Part shown: one piece after another, positions 9,378 through 17,103 of the stretch
Layout: every line of letters starts with the position of its first letter
Numbering within the stretch: the first letter of the stretch is position 1
Source: Clostridium brassicae
GTDB lineage: Bacteria; Bacillota; Clostridia; Clostridiales; Clostridiaceae
DNA: 64,000 bases
Assembly (NCBI RefSeq): GCF_026738875.1
Contig: NZ_JAPQFJ010000008.1
Coordinates: 107,680 to 171,679 of the forward strand
Direction: 5' to 3'
The notes under the pieces: model-generated
What the model saw: only the letters and a program-made list of their open reading frames with translations
What the model was told of the DNA's origin: nothing
Databases searched by the model: none
Translations under genes and position numbers: made by a program

Positions 9378-10619
9378 TTATTCTAACACAATGTCTTTTA
9401 AATATTTTAACGCATTTTTACAGATATAGTTATTTTGTGACATTTCATCCATTATAGATATAGTTTTATCTATATTCAATCCTTCCCTATAGGGTCTATC
9501 TTCAGTTAATGCTTGATATATATCACATATAGCTATAATTCTGGATTCTTCTGACAGTTCATGTGCATTAAGCCTATTAGGATATCCAGTGCCATCTAAT
9601 TTTTCATGATGATTAGAAGCCCACCCACTTATTTCAGGTATATCTTCAATTTTATTTAATATTATTGCTGTATAGTATACATGGCTCTTTATTATAGAAA
9701 ATTCATCCATAGTTAAGGGACCATTTTTATCTAAAATTTTTGAAGGAATAGCTAATTTACCAATGTCATGAAGAAGACCAGCGATCTTCATTTTTATGCA
9801 TTTTTCATCTGAGTATCCTATATGTTTTGAGATTTTGTAAGCTAAATCTGCAATTCCTTTTGAGTGTGTAGCAGTAAATTTACTTTTAGAATCTATTATT
9901 CGTGAAAAAATCTCAGCTATTTTTTCGAATTCCTGTAGATTCAAGTAAATATCTAATTGAGGGGCATTATATAGAAGGATGTAATCTATAAAAGCAACAT
10001 TTTCAATATCAAACCAAAAGCTATCTTTTTTTGATAAATTAAGGAATGCATTTACTATCTGTGTTGAGAATATTATATTTTCCTTTGATTTTATCCATTC
10101 TGTAATATAATCTCTTTGTTTAAAAGAAGGAACTTTTTCTTTATAAGATAACTCTATAAGGTCAGCTATTCTTATAACTTGGCTTATAATAGGAATTTCA
10201 TCTTTTTTTAGTCCCATAGCCCCTGTACCGTTATAATTTTCATGGTGATACAAAATAATATCTGAAATATCGTTAAATATAGGAAATGGATTTAATATAT
10301 TTGCGCCATCAACACAGTGTTGTTTTATAAATTTTTCAGAAGTATGGTTTTTGGTTAAACTAACTGAAGATGTAACACCTATATCATGTAAAAGAGAAGA
10401 TATATATACACATTGCATAGCTTTTTTATCCAAATTTAGTTCGGTAGCTATTTTAATAGCGATATAGGCTGTTCTTTTAGAGTGATGGAAAAATTCATGT
10501 TCTGAATAATTTATTTTTGATATATTTTCTATAACATAAGTATCTTCTATAGAATTTATTTCTGCAAGATCAAGTGCTATAGACATAGCTAATATTGTTT
10601 TATCTAAATTTACTTTCAT
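9378..10619 (-). CDS. Tandem HD / HD-GYP domain protein, likely c-di-GMP phosphodiesterase
   Basis: 413 aa with two HD modules. The N-terminal module (about 35-175) has HHSKRTAYIA and LLHDIGV but no GYP motif. The C-terminal module (about 240-390) has HSKGIADLAY, LLHDIGKLAIP, NHHEKLDGTGYP and the CDIYQALTEDRPYR segment, a full HD-GYP signature. HD-GYP enzymes hydrolyse cyclic di-GMP with a metal centre; that activity is inferred. No receiver or membrane domain is seen. It is followed by the tsaE operon on the same strand with a 64-bp gap. Confidence 0.85.
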   Translation of the reverse strand: MKVNLDKTILAMSIALDLAEINSIEDTYVIENISKINYSEHEFFHHSKRTAYIAIKIATELNLDKKAMQCVYISSLLHDIGVTSSVSLTKNHTSEKFIKQHCVDGANILNPFPIFNDISDIILYHHENYNGTGAMGLKKDEIPIISQVIRIADLIELSYKEKVPSFKQRDYITEWIKSKENIIFSTQIVNAFLNLSKKDSFWFDIENVAFIDYILLYNAPQLDIYLNLQEFEKIAEIFSRIIDSKSKFTATHSKGIADLAYKISKHIGYSDEKCIKMKIAGLLHDIGKLAIPSKILDKNGPLTMDEFSIIKSHVYYTAIILNKIEDIPEISGWASNHHEKLDGTGYPNRLNAHELSEESRIIAICDIYQALTEDRPYREGLNIDKTISIMDEMSQNNYICKNALKYLKDIVLE

Positions 10620-10781
10620 ATTCTATACTCCTTTGAAATTATAAGCATATTATTCCAAAATAATTCTAACACATTATCTTAAATTATAAAATAATGCTAA
10701 CTGAGAAAATTACATAATTCCAAAACTTGCATGTAGCATTTAGAATTTCTAATTATTTAGTTTTTGTAACTAATAAATAGT

Positions 10782-10805
10782 CTATTTAAAAATATTTTTA
10801 AATAG
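10782..10805. promoter_or_regulatory. Perfect 24-bp palindrome between divergent genes
   Basis: CTATTTAAAAAT is followed by its exact reverse complement. It sits in the divergent gap between the HD-GYP gene and the CBS-ACT gene, 70 bp before the latter. It may be an operator; all A/T apart from the ends, so chance is not excluded. Confidence 0.4.
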
Positions 10806-10874
10806 AAGGATATATACATATTAATATAGAAATAAAAATATATCATTATTAAAGATGATAGAGGGGGTTTTATT

Positions 10875-11498
10875 ATGTTAGTGAGTAATTTGCTATTAAG
10901 TAAGGAAAAATTAACTACTATATCACCTTATGAGTGTACAAAAAAGGCCCTTGAATTAATTAATAAAAATAAGACTTTGTCTATTCCGGTATGTATTGGA
11001 GATAAATTTTATGGTTATATAGCAAAAGTAAATATATATGAATTTTTATTAGAAAAGTTAGAAGATAGAGAAAAGTTACTGTTAAATACGCAAGTAAAAG
11101 AGTTAATGAAAAAAGACATACCAATTGTAAGACCTAATGAAGAATTAGAAGATGTAACTCCGTTGCTTGCAAAACGTAATATACCATTTGTAGGAGTAGT
11201 TGATAAATACAATAAGTTTCATGGTATAATAACATATAAAGCAATATTTCATGAGTTTACAGAAATATTAGGTGTAAATCAAGGCAGAAGAATGTCCATA
11301 ATAACTCACGAATACAAAGGACAGCTTTCAAAAATTACAAAAATAATAGCACAGAATAAAGGTGATGTTATAAGTATTGTAGTTTTTAATCCTAAAAGTG
11401 CCTTTAATTTAAGAGAAATTGTTGTGAGAATTGAGGAAGAAAATTTTGATATAATATTAAGAAAATTAAAAGAAGCTGGATTTAATGTTGAAATTTAA
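10875..11498 (+). CDS. CBS-pair and ACT domain protein
   Basis: 207-aa cytosolic protein. Two CBS motifs cover about 1-130 (PVCIGDKFYGYIAK and PFVGVVDKYNKFHGIITY are the typical strand-turn parts). An ACT-like domain covers about 138-207 (GQLSKITKIIAQNKGDVISI). The arrangement resembles AcuB-type sensor proteins that bind adenosyl nucleotides and amino acids. The ligand cannot be told. RBS GAGGGGG is 9 bp before ATG. Confidence 0.8.
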   Translation: MLVSNLLLSKEKLTTISPYECTKKALELINKNKTLSIPVCIGDKFYGYIAKVNIYEFLLEKLEDREKLLLNTQVKELMKKDIPIVRPNEELEDVTPLLAKRNIPFVGVVDKYNKFHGIITYKAIFHEFTEILGVNQGRRMSIITHEYKGQLSKITKIIAQNKGDVISIVVFNPKSAFNLREIVVRIEEENFDIILRKLKEAGFNVEI

Positions 11499-11526
11499 TT
11501 AAGATTTTAGAATTAAGGTTTTAGAA

Positions 11527-11571
11527 TTATGGTTTTGGGATTTAAAAATAGAATTCCAAAGCCATAATTAA
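11527..11571. terminator. Hairpin after CBS-ACT gene
   Basis: AATTATGGTTTTGG pairs with CCAAAGCCATAATT with one wobble. No T-run follows on the plus strand; an A-rich tract follows instead. It separates the gene from the tRNA promoter. Confidence 0.6.
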
Positions 11572-11589
11572 AGAAAATAAAAAAAACTA

Positions 11590-11618
11590 TTGCATATATT
11601 GGAGAATCATGCTATAAT
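11590..11618 (+). promoter_or_regulatory. Promoter of tRNA-Trp
   Basis: TTGCAT at 11590-11595, a 17-bp spacer and TATAAT at 11613-11618, ending 15 bp before the tRNA 5' end. Confidence 0.75.
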
Positions 11619-11632
11619 AATTTTCGTGTCGA

Positions 11633-11708
11633 AGGGGTATGGCTCAATTGGTAGAGTAGTGGTCTCCAAAACCATTGGTTCCGGGTTCGAGTCCTGGTGC
11701 CCCTGCCA
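11633..11708 (+). tRNA. tRNA-Trp (CCA anticodon)
   Basis: Cloverleaf with acceptor AGGGGTA/TGCCCCT, D loop ctcaattggta, anticodon loop CTCCAAA giving anticodon CCA, and T loop GGTTCGAGTCC. The 3' CCA is encoded. The 3' half lies within the prophage attachment core, so the gene is restored by the phage copy at attL. Confidence 0.97.
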
Positions 11709-11725
11709 GATGTAAAGCCTGTGAA
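11664..11725. repeat. attL: attL core of the prophage
   Basis: 62 bp identical to 61745-61806. It runs from the tRNA-Trp anticodon loop through the 3' end and into the 5' arm of the tRNA terminator. The integrase gene lies just inside. Confidence 0.95.
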
Positions 11726-11757
11726 TTCAACGGTTCACAGGCTTTTGTAATATATTT
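11714..11757 (+). terminator. Terminator of tRNA-Trp
   Basis: AAAGCCTGTGAA pairs with TTCACAGGCTTT, followed by a T-rich tract. The 5' arm is inside the att core and the loop and 3' arm come from the phage; the attR copy has an equivalent hairpin. Confidence 0.85.
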
Positions 11758-11775
11758 TTTTCTTAGTGATTTTAG

Positions 11776-11801
11776 TGTTTTGGTTGTCTTTTGGTTGTCT
11801 A
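11776..11801. repeat. Integrase arm-type site, left end of prophage
   Basis: Tandem TTTTGGTTGTC units with 11-bp period. The same double unit occurs at 61607-61632 inside the right end, so in circular phage DNA the core would be flanked by one on each side, as expected of arm sites bound by the N-terminal domain of the integrase. Confidence 0.6.
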
Positions 11802-11832
11802 AATTAAAACACATAATTAAATCACTATTTTT

Positions 11833-12936
11833 TTATAAAAAATTTTCGGCTTTAGAAACTTCATTTCTTTGCATATCTGTATTAACGTGACTATACGTAT
11901 CTAAGGTAAAACTTACAGTACTATGACCTAATCTTTCTGAAATTACTTTTGGATTAGTTCCTAACTTTAATAATAAAGTTGCATGAGTATGTCTTAAATC
12001 ATGAAATCTTATTTTAGGAAGATTATATTTTTCTAAAAGTTTGGGGAAATGCTGACTTATATAATGAGGATCTATAGGCCTTCCATCCGCCCAACATAAA
12101 ACATAATCTAAATTTATTCCATATTTTAATTTTCTTTGCAAGGCTTCTTTTTTTAATCCATTTAAAAAAGTGATAGTAGTATTTAAAAGGGTTACTATTC
12201 TACTTGAATTTTTTGTTTTAGGTTCCTTTAAAGACAATTTCCCATTTATCCTTTGTAATGTTTTGTTAACTCTCATAGTACCATTTATAAAGTCTATATC
12301 TTCCCATTTTAAAGCACATAATTCTCCAACTCTCAATCCAGTATGAATAGCTAACAAAATAGGAGCATATAAAAATTCTGTTTTATCTATAGTTTCCAAA
12401 TAAAAGTTTATTTCATCTGGTTGCCAATATTTCATCTCTTTTTTAGTTGATTTAGGAGGAGTAACTAAATCGCAAGGATTAGTGTGTATTAATTGCCATT
12501 GTTGTGCATGCTTTAATGATAGATGTAACATTCTATGAGTTTTAATTACTGTATTATTAGAAATTTTTCTATCAGATATTAGTTTCTCATAAAATTTTTG
12601 AATTATCATAGGATTCAACTTTGATAATTTGTATTTCCCAATGTACTTGGTTATATCCCTTATAAAAAATTCATATCTTTTATATGTACTTGGCGAACAA
12701 TTATTTTTGGGGTAAGTTTCCATCCAGTATTGCATATATTCTTTAGTAGTCATTTTATCATTTGCTAGTATAGTGCCTTTTTCAATTTGTGTGATAGTTT
12801 CTGCTAGAGCTGCTTCACATTCCTTTTTAGTTTTGAACCCTCTTTTCCTTTTATATTTTTTCTTGTTGTTTTCGTCAATACCTACATAAACAAAGTAACT
12901 CCATGTTGAACCTTCTTTTCTTACAGTGCCTTTCAA
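11833..12936 (-). CDS. int: Phage integrase, tyrosine recombinase
   Basis: 367-aa site-specific recombinase. An N-terminal arm-binding domain (about 1-55, YVGIDENNKKKYKRKRGFKT) is followed by a SAM-like core-binding domain (about 60-160) and the catalytic domain (about 170-367). Catalytic residues visible are R in HTGLRVGELC, H and R in HDLRHTHA, H in LGHS and the nucleophile Y in TLDTYSH. It starts with TTG behind AAGGAGGT. Its stop lies about 110 bp from the att core. Its position beside attL and the tRNA fits integration into tRNA-Trp. Confidence 0.95.
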   Translation of the reverse strand: MKGTVRKEGSTWSYFVYVGIDENNKKKYKRKRGFKTKKECEAALAETITQIEKGTILANDKMTTKEYMQYWMETYPKNNCSPSTYKRYEFFIRDITKYIGKYKLSKLNPMIIQKFYEKLISDRKISNNTVIKTHRMLHLSLKHAQQWQLIHTNPCDLVTPPKSTKKEMKYWQPDEINFYLETIDKTEFLYAPILLAIHTGLRVGELCALKWEDIDFINGTMRVNKTLQRINGKLSLKEPKTKNSSRIVTLLNTTITFLNGLKKEALQRKLKYGINLDYVLCWADGRPIDPHYISQHFPKLLEKYNLPKIRFHDLRHTHATLLLKLGTNPKVISERLGHSTVSFTLDTYSHVNTDMQRNEVSKAENFL

Positions 12937-13067
12937 AATATTACCTCCTTATTGAACTTATGTTCGGTGAACAGGTGAAGAAATACCATCAGTAATATAC
13001 TATCAAGATTTCTTCTTGGTTTTTTTCAAGGGATACAATAGTCTATATACAAGTCTATTGTTCGTTC

Positions 13068-13400
13068 TTACTTATGAGTTTCTTCTTCAAAAATATCAAT
13101 CATTTTTAGAAGTTTTTCTCTATCACTTTTAGAAATTTTTTTTATTTTACTAAGTATAAGTTTAAGGTCATCTTCAAGTTGGTCAATATTATCATTTTCT
13201 GTTAAATTATCTTTAAAAAACTTTTGTGCTGAAATACCTAGTGAAGATGCAATTGATTGTAAGACTTCTATACTTGGATTGTATCTTCCATTTTCAATGT
13301 CAGCTAAATATGAACGAGAAATGTTGGCCTTTTGAGCCAATTCCTTTTGAGTTAACCCTTGATCTTTTCTAACTGTTTTAATATTTTCACCTATAGACAT
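13068..13400 (-). CDS. CI-like phage repressor (XRE family)
   Basis: 110 aa with an N-terminal HTH_3 domain (about 6-60: LTQKELAQKANISRSYLADIENG) and a short acidic C-terminal helix region instead of a peptidase domain. It lacks a LexA-type self-cleavage domain, so SOS induction would need another route. It is divergent from the Cro-like gene across a region with repeated GACGGAAATACAA sites. The HTH is closely similar to that of the Cro-like protein (SRxYxxDIENGRY), so both probably read the same sites. RBS GAAAGGAG. Confidence 0.88.
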   Translation of the reverse strand: MSIGENIKTVRKDQGLTQKELAQKANISRSYLADIENGRYNPSIEVLQSIASSLGISAQKFFKDNLTENDNIDQLEDDLKLILSKIKKISKSDREKLLKMIDIFEEETHK

Positions 13401-13461
13401 TTTTTAATTCTCCTTTCAAAATGTCGTATTCACCGACTATATATTATTATAATGTTACAGG

Positions 13462-13605
13462 TACGGAAATACAATACATTAAAAGACGGAAATACAAGTA
13501 ATAAAATGCAATATGACGGAATAACAAGTAATTACAAGGTGTTTTAATTAAATGCTCTAGAATGCTCTTAAATACTTTTTTACTTTTTGACGGAAATACA
13601 ATACA
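13462..13605. promoter_or_regulatory. Switch-region operators: four GACGGAAATACAA direct repeats
   Basis: Copies begin at 13462 (TACGGAAATACAATACA), 13485 (GACGGAAATACAAGTAA), 13515 (GACGGAATAACAAGTAA) and 13589 (GACGGAAATACAATACA), all in the same orientation. They fill the gap between the divergent repressor and Cro-like genes. A fifth copy is at 13842-13857. They are not palindromic. Confidence 0.7.
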
Positions 13606-13629
13606 ATCAACATGAAAGGAGGGCACAAT

Positions 13630-13860
13630 ATGACAAAATTTGATAAACAAAAAATAATAGGGAAAACAATAAAAGACAAAAGAAGAAAAATGAAGCTGAC
13701 ACAGTTAGAAGTAGCTGAAAAAACAGATTTGTCAAGAAATTATATATCAGATATTGAAAATGGAAGATATATGCCAAGTGTAAATACGCTCATTAAACTT
13801 GTTGATTTTTTAGGCATGGATCTTAATTTTTTAACAAGTTTGACGGAAATACAAGTATGA
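13630..13860 (+). CDS. Cro-like XRE regulator
   Basis: 76-aa DNA-binding protein that is nearly all HTH_3 (LTQLEVAEKTDLSRNYISDIENG, about 26-48). I take ATG 13630 because AAAGGAGGG lies 8 bp before it; an ATG at 13612 would sit upstream of that site. First gene of the rightward early operon. Its last codons are made from a copy of the operator repeat. Confidence 0.85.
   Translation: MTKFDKQKIIGKTIKDKRRKMKLTQLEVAEKTDLSRNYISDIENGRYMPSVNTLIKLVDFLGMDLNFLTSLTEIQV
13842..13857 (+). promoter_or_regulatory. Intragenic operator-like repeat
   Basis: GACGGAAATACAAGTA inside the 3' end of the Cro-like gene and 18 bp before the next start. It matches the switch-region repeats. Confidence 0.6.
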
Positions 13861-13874
13861 AAGGGGTGTGCTAA

Positions 13875-14132
13875 ATGTTTTCTCCACAGAAATTTGCCAA
13901 GGAATGTGGATTGTCTTACAACCAAGTTTTGCAAATGTGTAAAACTAAAGAGATTAATGCTTTAGAGACAGAAGGTGGACATTTCAAAATTCCACCAAAA
14001 GAATTGGACAAATTTAAAAATAGTGATCATGTAAGCAAGGATGAATATCTAAAAGTTATTAGAGAAAATGAAAGACTTAGAACGGTGATAGAACAATTTA
14101 AAAATTATGTACTTAACTTAAAAATTGGATAA
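13875..14132 (+). CDS. Small helix-turn-helix protein, excisionase/MerR-like
   Basis: 85 aa. Residues 1-50 (FAKECGLSYNQVLQMCKTKEINALETEGGHFKIP) have the winged-helix pattern of excisionase/HTH_17 proteins. The C-terminus is a coiled-coil-like helix. It follows the Cro-like gene by 14 bp with RBS AAAGGGGTG. It could be an excisionase or an early regulator; I cannot tell which. Confidence 0.6.
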   Translation: MFSPQKFAKECGLSYNQVLQMCKTKEINALETEGGHFKIPPKELDKFKNSDHVSKDEYLKVIRENERLRTVIEQFKNYVLNLKIG

Positions 14133-14139
14133 AAAGACA

Positions 14140-14256
14140 ATGATAGTTAAAGATATTGCTAAAATTCATAAGAAAGAGGTCGCAGAATTTAGATATTATA
14201 AATTAGTTATTCTATCAACAAAAGTTGTATTGCAACATAGGATAAAAATTATTTAA
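14140..14256 (+). CDS. Very small ORF, possible antirepressor remnant
   Basis: 38 aa beginning MIVKDIAKIHKKEVAEF, which recalls the first helix of Rha/ORF6N-type phage antirepressors, then diverging. No good RBS (only an A/G-rich tract). It may be a remnant rather than a working gene. Confidence 0.25.
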   Translation: MIVKDIAKIHKKEVAEFRYYKLVILSTKVVLQHRIKII

Positions 14257-14303
14257 TTACTAATACTAATCTAGTGATAAGCACTAGGAGGTATGAATAT
14301 TAA

Positions 14304-14429
14304 ATGGGTAAAAAAATAAAAAAACAAGAAATTAAAGTAAGAATAATAAATAAGAGTGGAAGAGATTTAAATAAAGAGTTAACCCAGTATATGGCTAAGC
14401 TATATTTAGAGGGCAAACTTAAGCTTTAG
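14304..14429 (+). CDS. Small early protein, unknown
   Basis: 41 aa, basic, MGKKIKKQEIKVRI then a helix with TQYMAKLYLEG. AGGAGG at 14286-14291 precedes it. Small genes of this type, each with its own strong RBS, are common in clostridial phage early regions. Function unknown. Confidence 0.5.
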   Translation: MGKKIKKQEIKVRIINKSGRDLNKELTQYMAKLYLEGKLKL

Positions 14430-14485
14430 TTACATTCATAGCACAAGTCATGTACTAATGTAGTACAAGCTAGGAGGTAATAAAA

Positions 14486-14617
14486 ATGGAACAGTTAAAA
14501 GAAAAACTTTATAAATACATGGAGCTATATGGAAATTTAGATTCAAGGACAGTAGAAGTAAGTCAAGAGTTAGACAAGCTAATAGTAAAAAAGATGAAAG
14601 GAGAAAAGGTAATTTGA
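14486..14617 (+). CDS. Spo0E-like aspartyl-phosphate phosphatase
   Basis: 43 aa in the size range of the family. It carries the signature SQELDKLI (about 26-33) in the second of two predicted helices, as in Spo0E/YisI/YnzD. Such proteins dephosphorylate Spo0A~P and delay sporulation; that role here is inferred. RBS AGGAGG at 14473-14478. A phage copy could keep its host in vegetative growth. It overlaps the next frame at TTGA. Confidence 0.7.
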   Translation: MEQLKEKLYKYMELYGNLDSRTVEVSQELDKLIVKKMKGEKVI

Positions 14618-14778
14618 TATTATGTCCTATTGGTAATTGTTCAGAAGGTAGAACAATTTGTTGTTTATATTGTTTAAAAAGAAAAGAATGTTTAAATGCC
14701 TGTAATAGAACAAATCAGAGTTGTTATTTTGATAAAGATCCAATAGATAAAAAAAGAGCTGCCAAAGCAGCCAAATAA
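14614..14778 (+). CDS. Cysteine-rich small protein, probable zinc binding
   Basis: 54 aa with eight cysteines (CPIGNC, CCLYC, ECLNAC, SC). Starts at TTG within TTGA overlapping the Spo0E-like stop, with AAAGGAG in the end of that gene, so the two are coupled. Seen often as an early phage zinc-finger-like protein; function unknown. Confidence 0.55.
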   Translation: MILCPIGNCSEGRTICCLYCLKRKECLNACNRTNQSCYFDKDPIDKKRAAKAAK

Positions 14779-14825
14779 ATTTAAAGTCCAATTAAATTTT
14801 AAAGGAAAGTGGGAAGATTGTAAAG

Positions 14826-14960
14826 GTGGAAGATAAATACAAGGAAGTATTAGAAGAAGTATTAATTAATCTTAGATCAATAGACTCGCCTAATCCAGGA
14901 GATAGTTATATCAATGATTCTATAAAAATAATTAGTGAGATACTTAAGGAGGAAAAATAA
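14826..14960 (+). CDS. Small acidic early protein, unknown
   Basis: 44 aa from a GTG start (VEDKYKEVLEEVLINLRSID). It ends directly before the ATPase gene, and its last codons supply the AAGGAGG ribosome site of that gene. Function not recognised. Confidence 0.5.
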   Translation: MEDKYKEVLEEVLINLRSIDSPNPGDSYINDSIKIISEILKEEK

Positions 14961-16907
14961 ATGGCAAAAGAAATAGTTTTAAGTTCTTTAAAAATAAAAA
15001 ACTTTAAAGGTATAAAAGATTTAGAAATAGATTTTGGACAAGTTACTAATATATATGGAGAAAATGGAGTAGGAAAAACCACAATACAAGATGCTTTCAA
15101 TTTCTTATTATTCGATAAGGATTCTAAAGATAGCACAAAATTTGATGTTCAGCCATTAGATCAGGACAATAATCCAATTCACAATTTAGAAACGATTATA
15201 CAAGCAACAATGGATATTGATAGCAGAGAAGTAGTTTTAAAGAGAGTATATAAAGAAAAATATAGCAAGGTAAGAGGAACAGCTAAGACGGAATTTAAGG
15301 GATATGAAAGCAAATACTATGTAAATGAAGTTCCGAAGAAAGTAACAGAATATAAAGAATTCATATCACAATTAATGGATGAACAATTATTCAAATTAAT
15401 TACTAATCCAATGTATTTTGCAAACTTGGCATGGAAAGACAGGAGAGCAATTATAACGGAGATTGTTGGAGACTTGGACAATAATGTTGTTCTTGATTCT
15501 AAAAAGAATTTAGAACCACTAAGAAGCCATTTAGATGATAAATCTTTGAATGACTTTATGAAAGCTAATAGATCTAAAATAAATGAATTAAAGAAAGACA
15601 GGGCACAAATACCAAGTAGGATTGATGAGGTAAATAATAGTATTCAAGAATTTGATTTTGATGCAATAGACTTCAAAGTAAGAGAAGTTTCTGGAGCAAT
15701 AAAAAATATAGATGATAAGCTTCAGGATAAAAGTAAGGTTAATGAAGGTTTATTTAAATTAAAAACAGATTTAATGGAGAAAAAAAGTAAATTAACAGAA
15801 CTAGAATATGAAATTAAATCTAATGTTAATAAACCTAAAATGGAATTTGAAGCAAAAGTTAGAAGTGTGGAAGTAAATATAAGGCATTTAGAAAGTGACT
15901 TAGAAAATTTAATAGAAGAAGAAACAAGAGAAAATAATTTAATTAAAATGCTTAAAGATAGAAGAGAAATATTATTAGAAAAATATAAAAAAATAAAAAA
16001 TTCTTCTTTTGAATTTGATGAAGAAAGCTGCATATGCCCTACATGTAAAAGAAAATTTGAAGCTAATGATATAGAAGTGAAAAGAACAGAATTAGAAAGC
16101 AATTTTAATCAAGATAAAGCGAATAGGTTAAAAGAGAATATTGAAGAAGGCAGAGCTACAGCTAATCAATTAAAAGTGAAATCTGCTTTAGTCGAAAAAA
16201 TAGCGAAAAAAATAGCTGATAAAAAAGAAATATTTGAAGCTACTAAAAAATCACTTATAGCACTTAAAGAAAAATTAAATAAATTTAATCCAATACAAGT
16301 TGAGGAACCTAAAGAAATCAAAATAATAAAAAATGAAATCAAATCTTTGATTACTCAAATTGAAAATTTTAAAGCTGAAGATGTATCTGAGTTAAAACAA
16401 AAGAAGCAAGAATTGCAATTACAGCTTCAGCAATTAGATAAACAATTAACTTATAAGGAGTTAAATGAAAAGGCTAAGTCTAGGATTAAAGAACTTGAAG
16501 AAGAAGAAAACAGACTAAGTGAGAAAATAGCTGAATTAGAAGGGTTAGAAATGTTAAGTGAAGAGTTTATTAGAACTAAAGTTGAGTTGTTAGAAGAAAA
16601 AGTTAATAGTAAGTTTAAATATGTGAAATTTAAAATGTTCAATAATCAAATTAACGGGGGATTAGAGGAATGTTGTGAGCCTTGCATTAATGGTGTGCCA
16701 TTTACAAGCAATTTGAATACAGCTGCTAAAATTAACGCTGGATTAGACATTATAAATACTTTATGTAGTCATTATGGTGTACAAGCTCCCATTTTTATAG
16801 ATAATAGAGAATCAGTTAATCAGCTTATAGAAACTAATTCTCAAATTATTAATCTTATTGTAAGTAAAGATAAAAAATTAAAAATGGAGGTAATGCAAAA
16901 TGCCTAA
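14961..16907 (+). CDS. SbcC/Rad50-like phage recombination ATPase
   Basis: 648-aa ABC-type SMC-like ATPase. N-terminal Walker A YGENGVGKTT (about 34-43), two long coiled-coil arms (about 190-345 and 380-545) joined by a zinc-hook CPTCKRKF near 357, and a C-terminal lobe with the Walker-B-like APIFIDNRESV near 615. It lies directly before Bet, the usual place of the recombination ATPase in clostridial phages. It probably helps process ends with the single-strand annealing protein. No SbcD nuclease partner is seen. Confidence 0.85.
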   Translation: MAKEIVLSSLKIKNFKGIKDLEIDFGQVTNIYGENGVGKTTIQDAFNFLLFDKDSKDSTKFDVQPLDQDNNPIHNLETIIQATMDIDSREVVLKRVYKEKYSKVRGTAKTEFKGYESKYYVNEVPKKVTEYKEFISQLMDEQLFKLITNPMYFANLAWKDRRAIITEIVGDLDNNVVLDSKKNLEPLRSHLDDKSLNDFMKANRSKINELKKDRAQIPSRIDEVNNSIQEFDFDAIDFKVREVSGAIKNIDDKLQDKSKVNEGLFKLKTDLMEKKSKLTELEYEIKSNVNKPKMEFEAKVRSVEVNIRHLESDLENLIEEETRENNLIKMLKDRREILLEKYKKIKNSSFEFDEESCICPTCKRKFEANDIEVKRTELESNFNQDKANRLKENIEEGRATANQLKVKSALVEKIAKKIADKKEIFEATKKSLIALKEKLNKFNPIQVEEPKEIKIIKNEIKSLITQIENFKAEDVSELKQKKQELQLQLQQLDKQLTYKELNEKAKSRIKELEEEENRLSEKIAELEGLEMLSEEFIRTKVELLEEKVNSKFKYVKFKMFNNQINGGLEECCEPCINGVPFTSNLNTAAKINAGLDIINTLCSHYGVQAPIFIDNRESVNQLIETNSQIINLIVSKDKKLKMEVMQNA

Positions 16908-17103
16908 ATTAACAATTAAAGATATTAGAGAATATCAAGACAGGATAAATATTGTACGAGCTAATGGATTTAAAGCTAAAGATTTTAAAAAATTAGGTAG
17001 GGAAATAAGAGATAAATTTAATCTTACTGATAGACAAGCAATTAGTATTTTAAATGGTAATTCAGATGAAATATTAAAAATATTAGAATTGGAGGATATG
17101 TAA
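16900..17103 (+). CDS. Small protein between ATPase and Bet, unknown
   Basis: 67 aa, mostly helical and basic (ANGFKAKDFKKLGREIRDKFNLTDRQAISILNG). It overlaps the ATPase by 8 bp and abuts bet, so it is translationally coupled to both. Probably a recombination accessory; family not recognised. Confidence 0.6.
   Translation: MPKLTIKDIREYQDRINIVRANGFKAKDFKKLGREIRDKFNLTDRQAISILNGNSDEILKILELEDM

Noticed and set aside
11675..11890. 71-aa plus-strand frame starting in the tRNA 3' end
   Set aside because: It overlaps the tRNA, its terminator and the integrase end, has no RBS and no protein-like composition.
12961..12973. GTTCGGTGAAC palindrome before int as a LexA box
   Set aside because: Arms are GTTC...GAAC, the reverse order of the LexA consensus GAAC...GTTC.
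12998..13032. Plus-strand terminator (CAAGA/TCTTG plus T-run) before the repressor gene
   Set aside because: Stem is only 5 bp and both flanking genes are on the minus strand, so it would serve no visible transcript.
13447..13650. 67-aa minus-strand frame in the operator region
   Set aside because: It is a translation of the repeated operator DNA and lacks an RBS.
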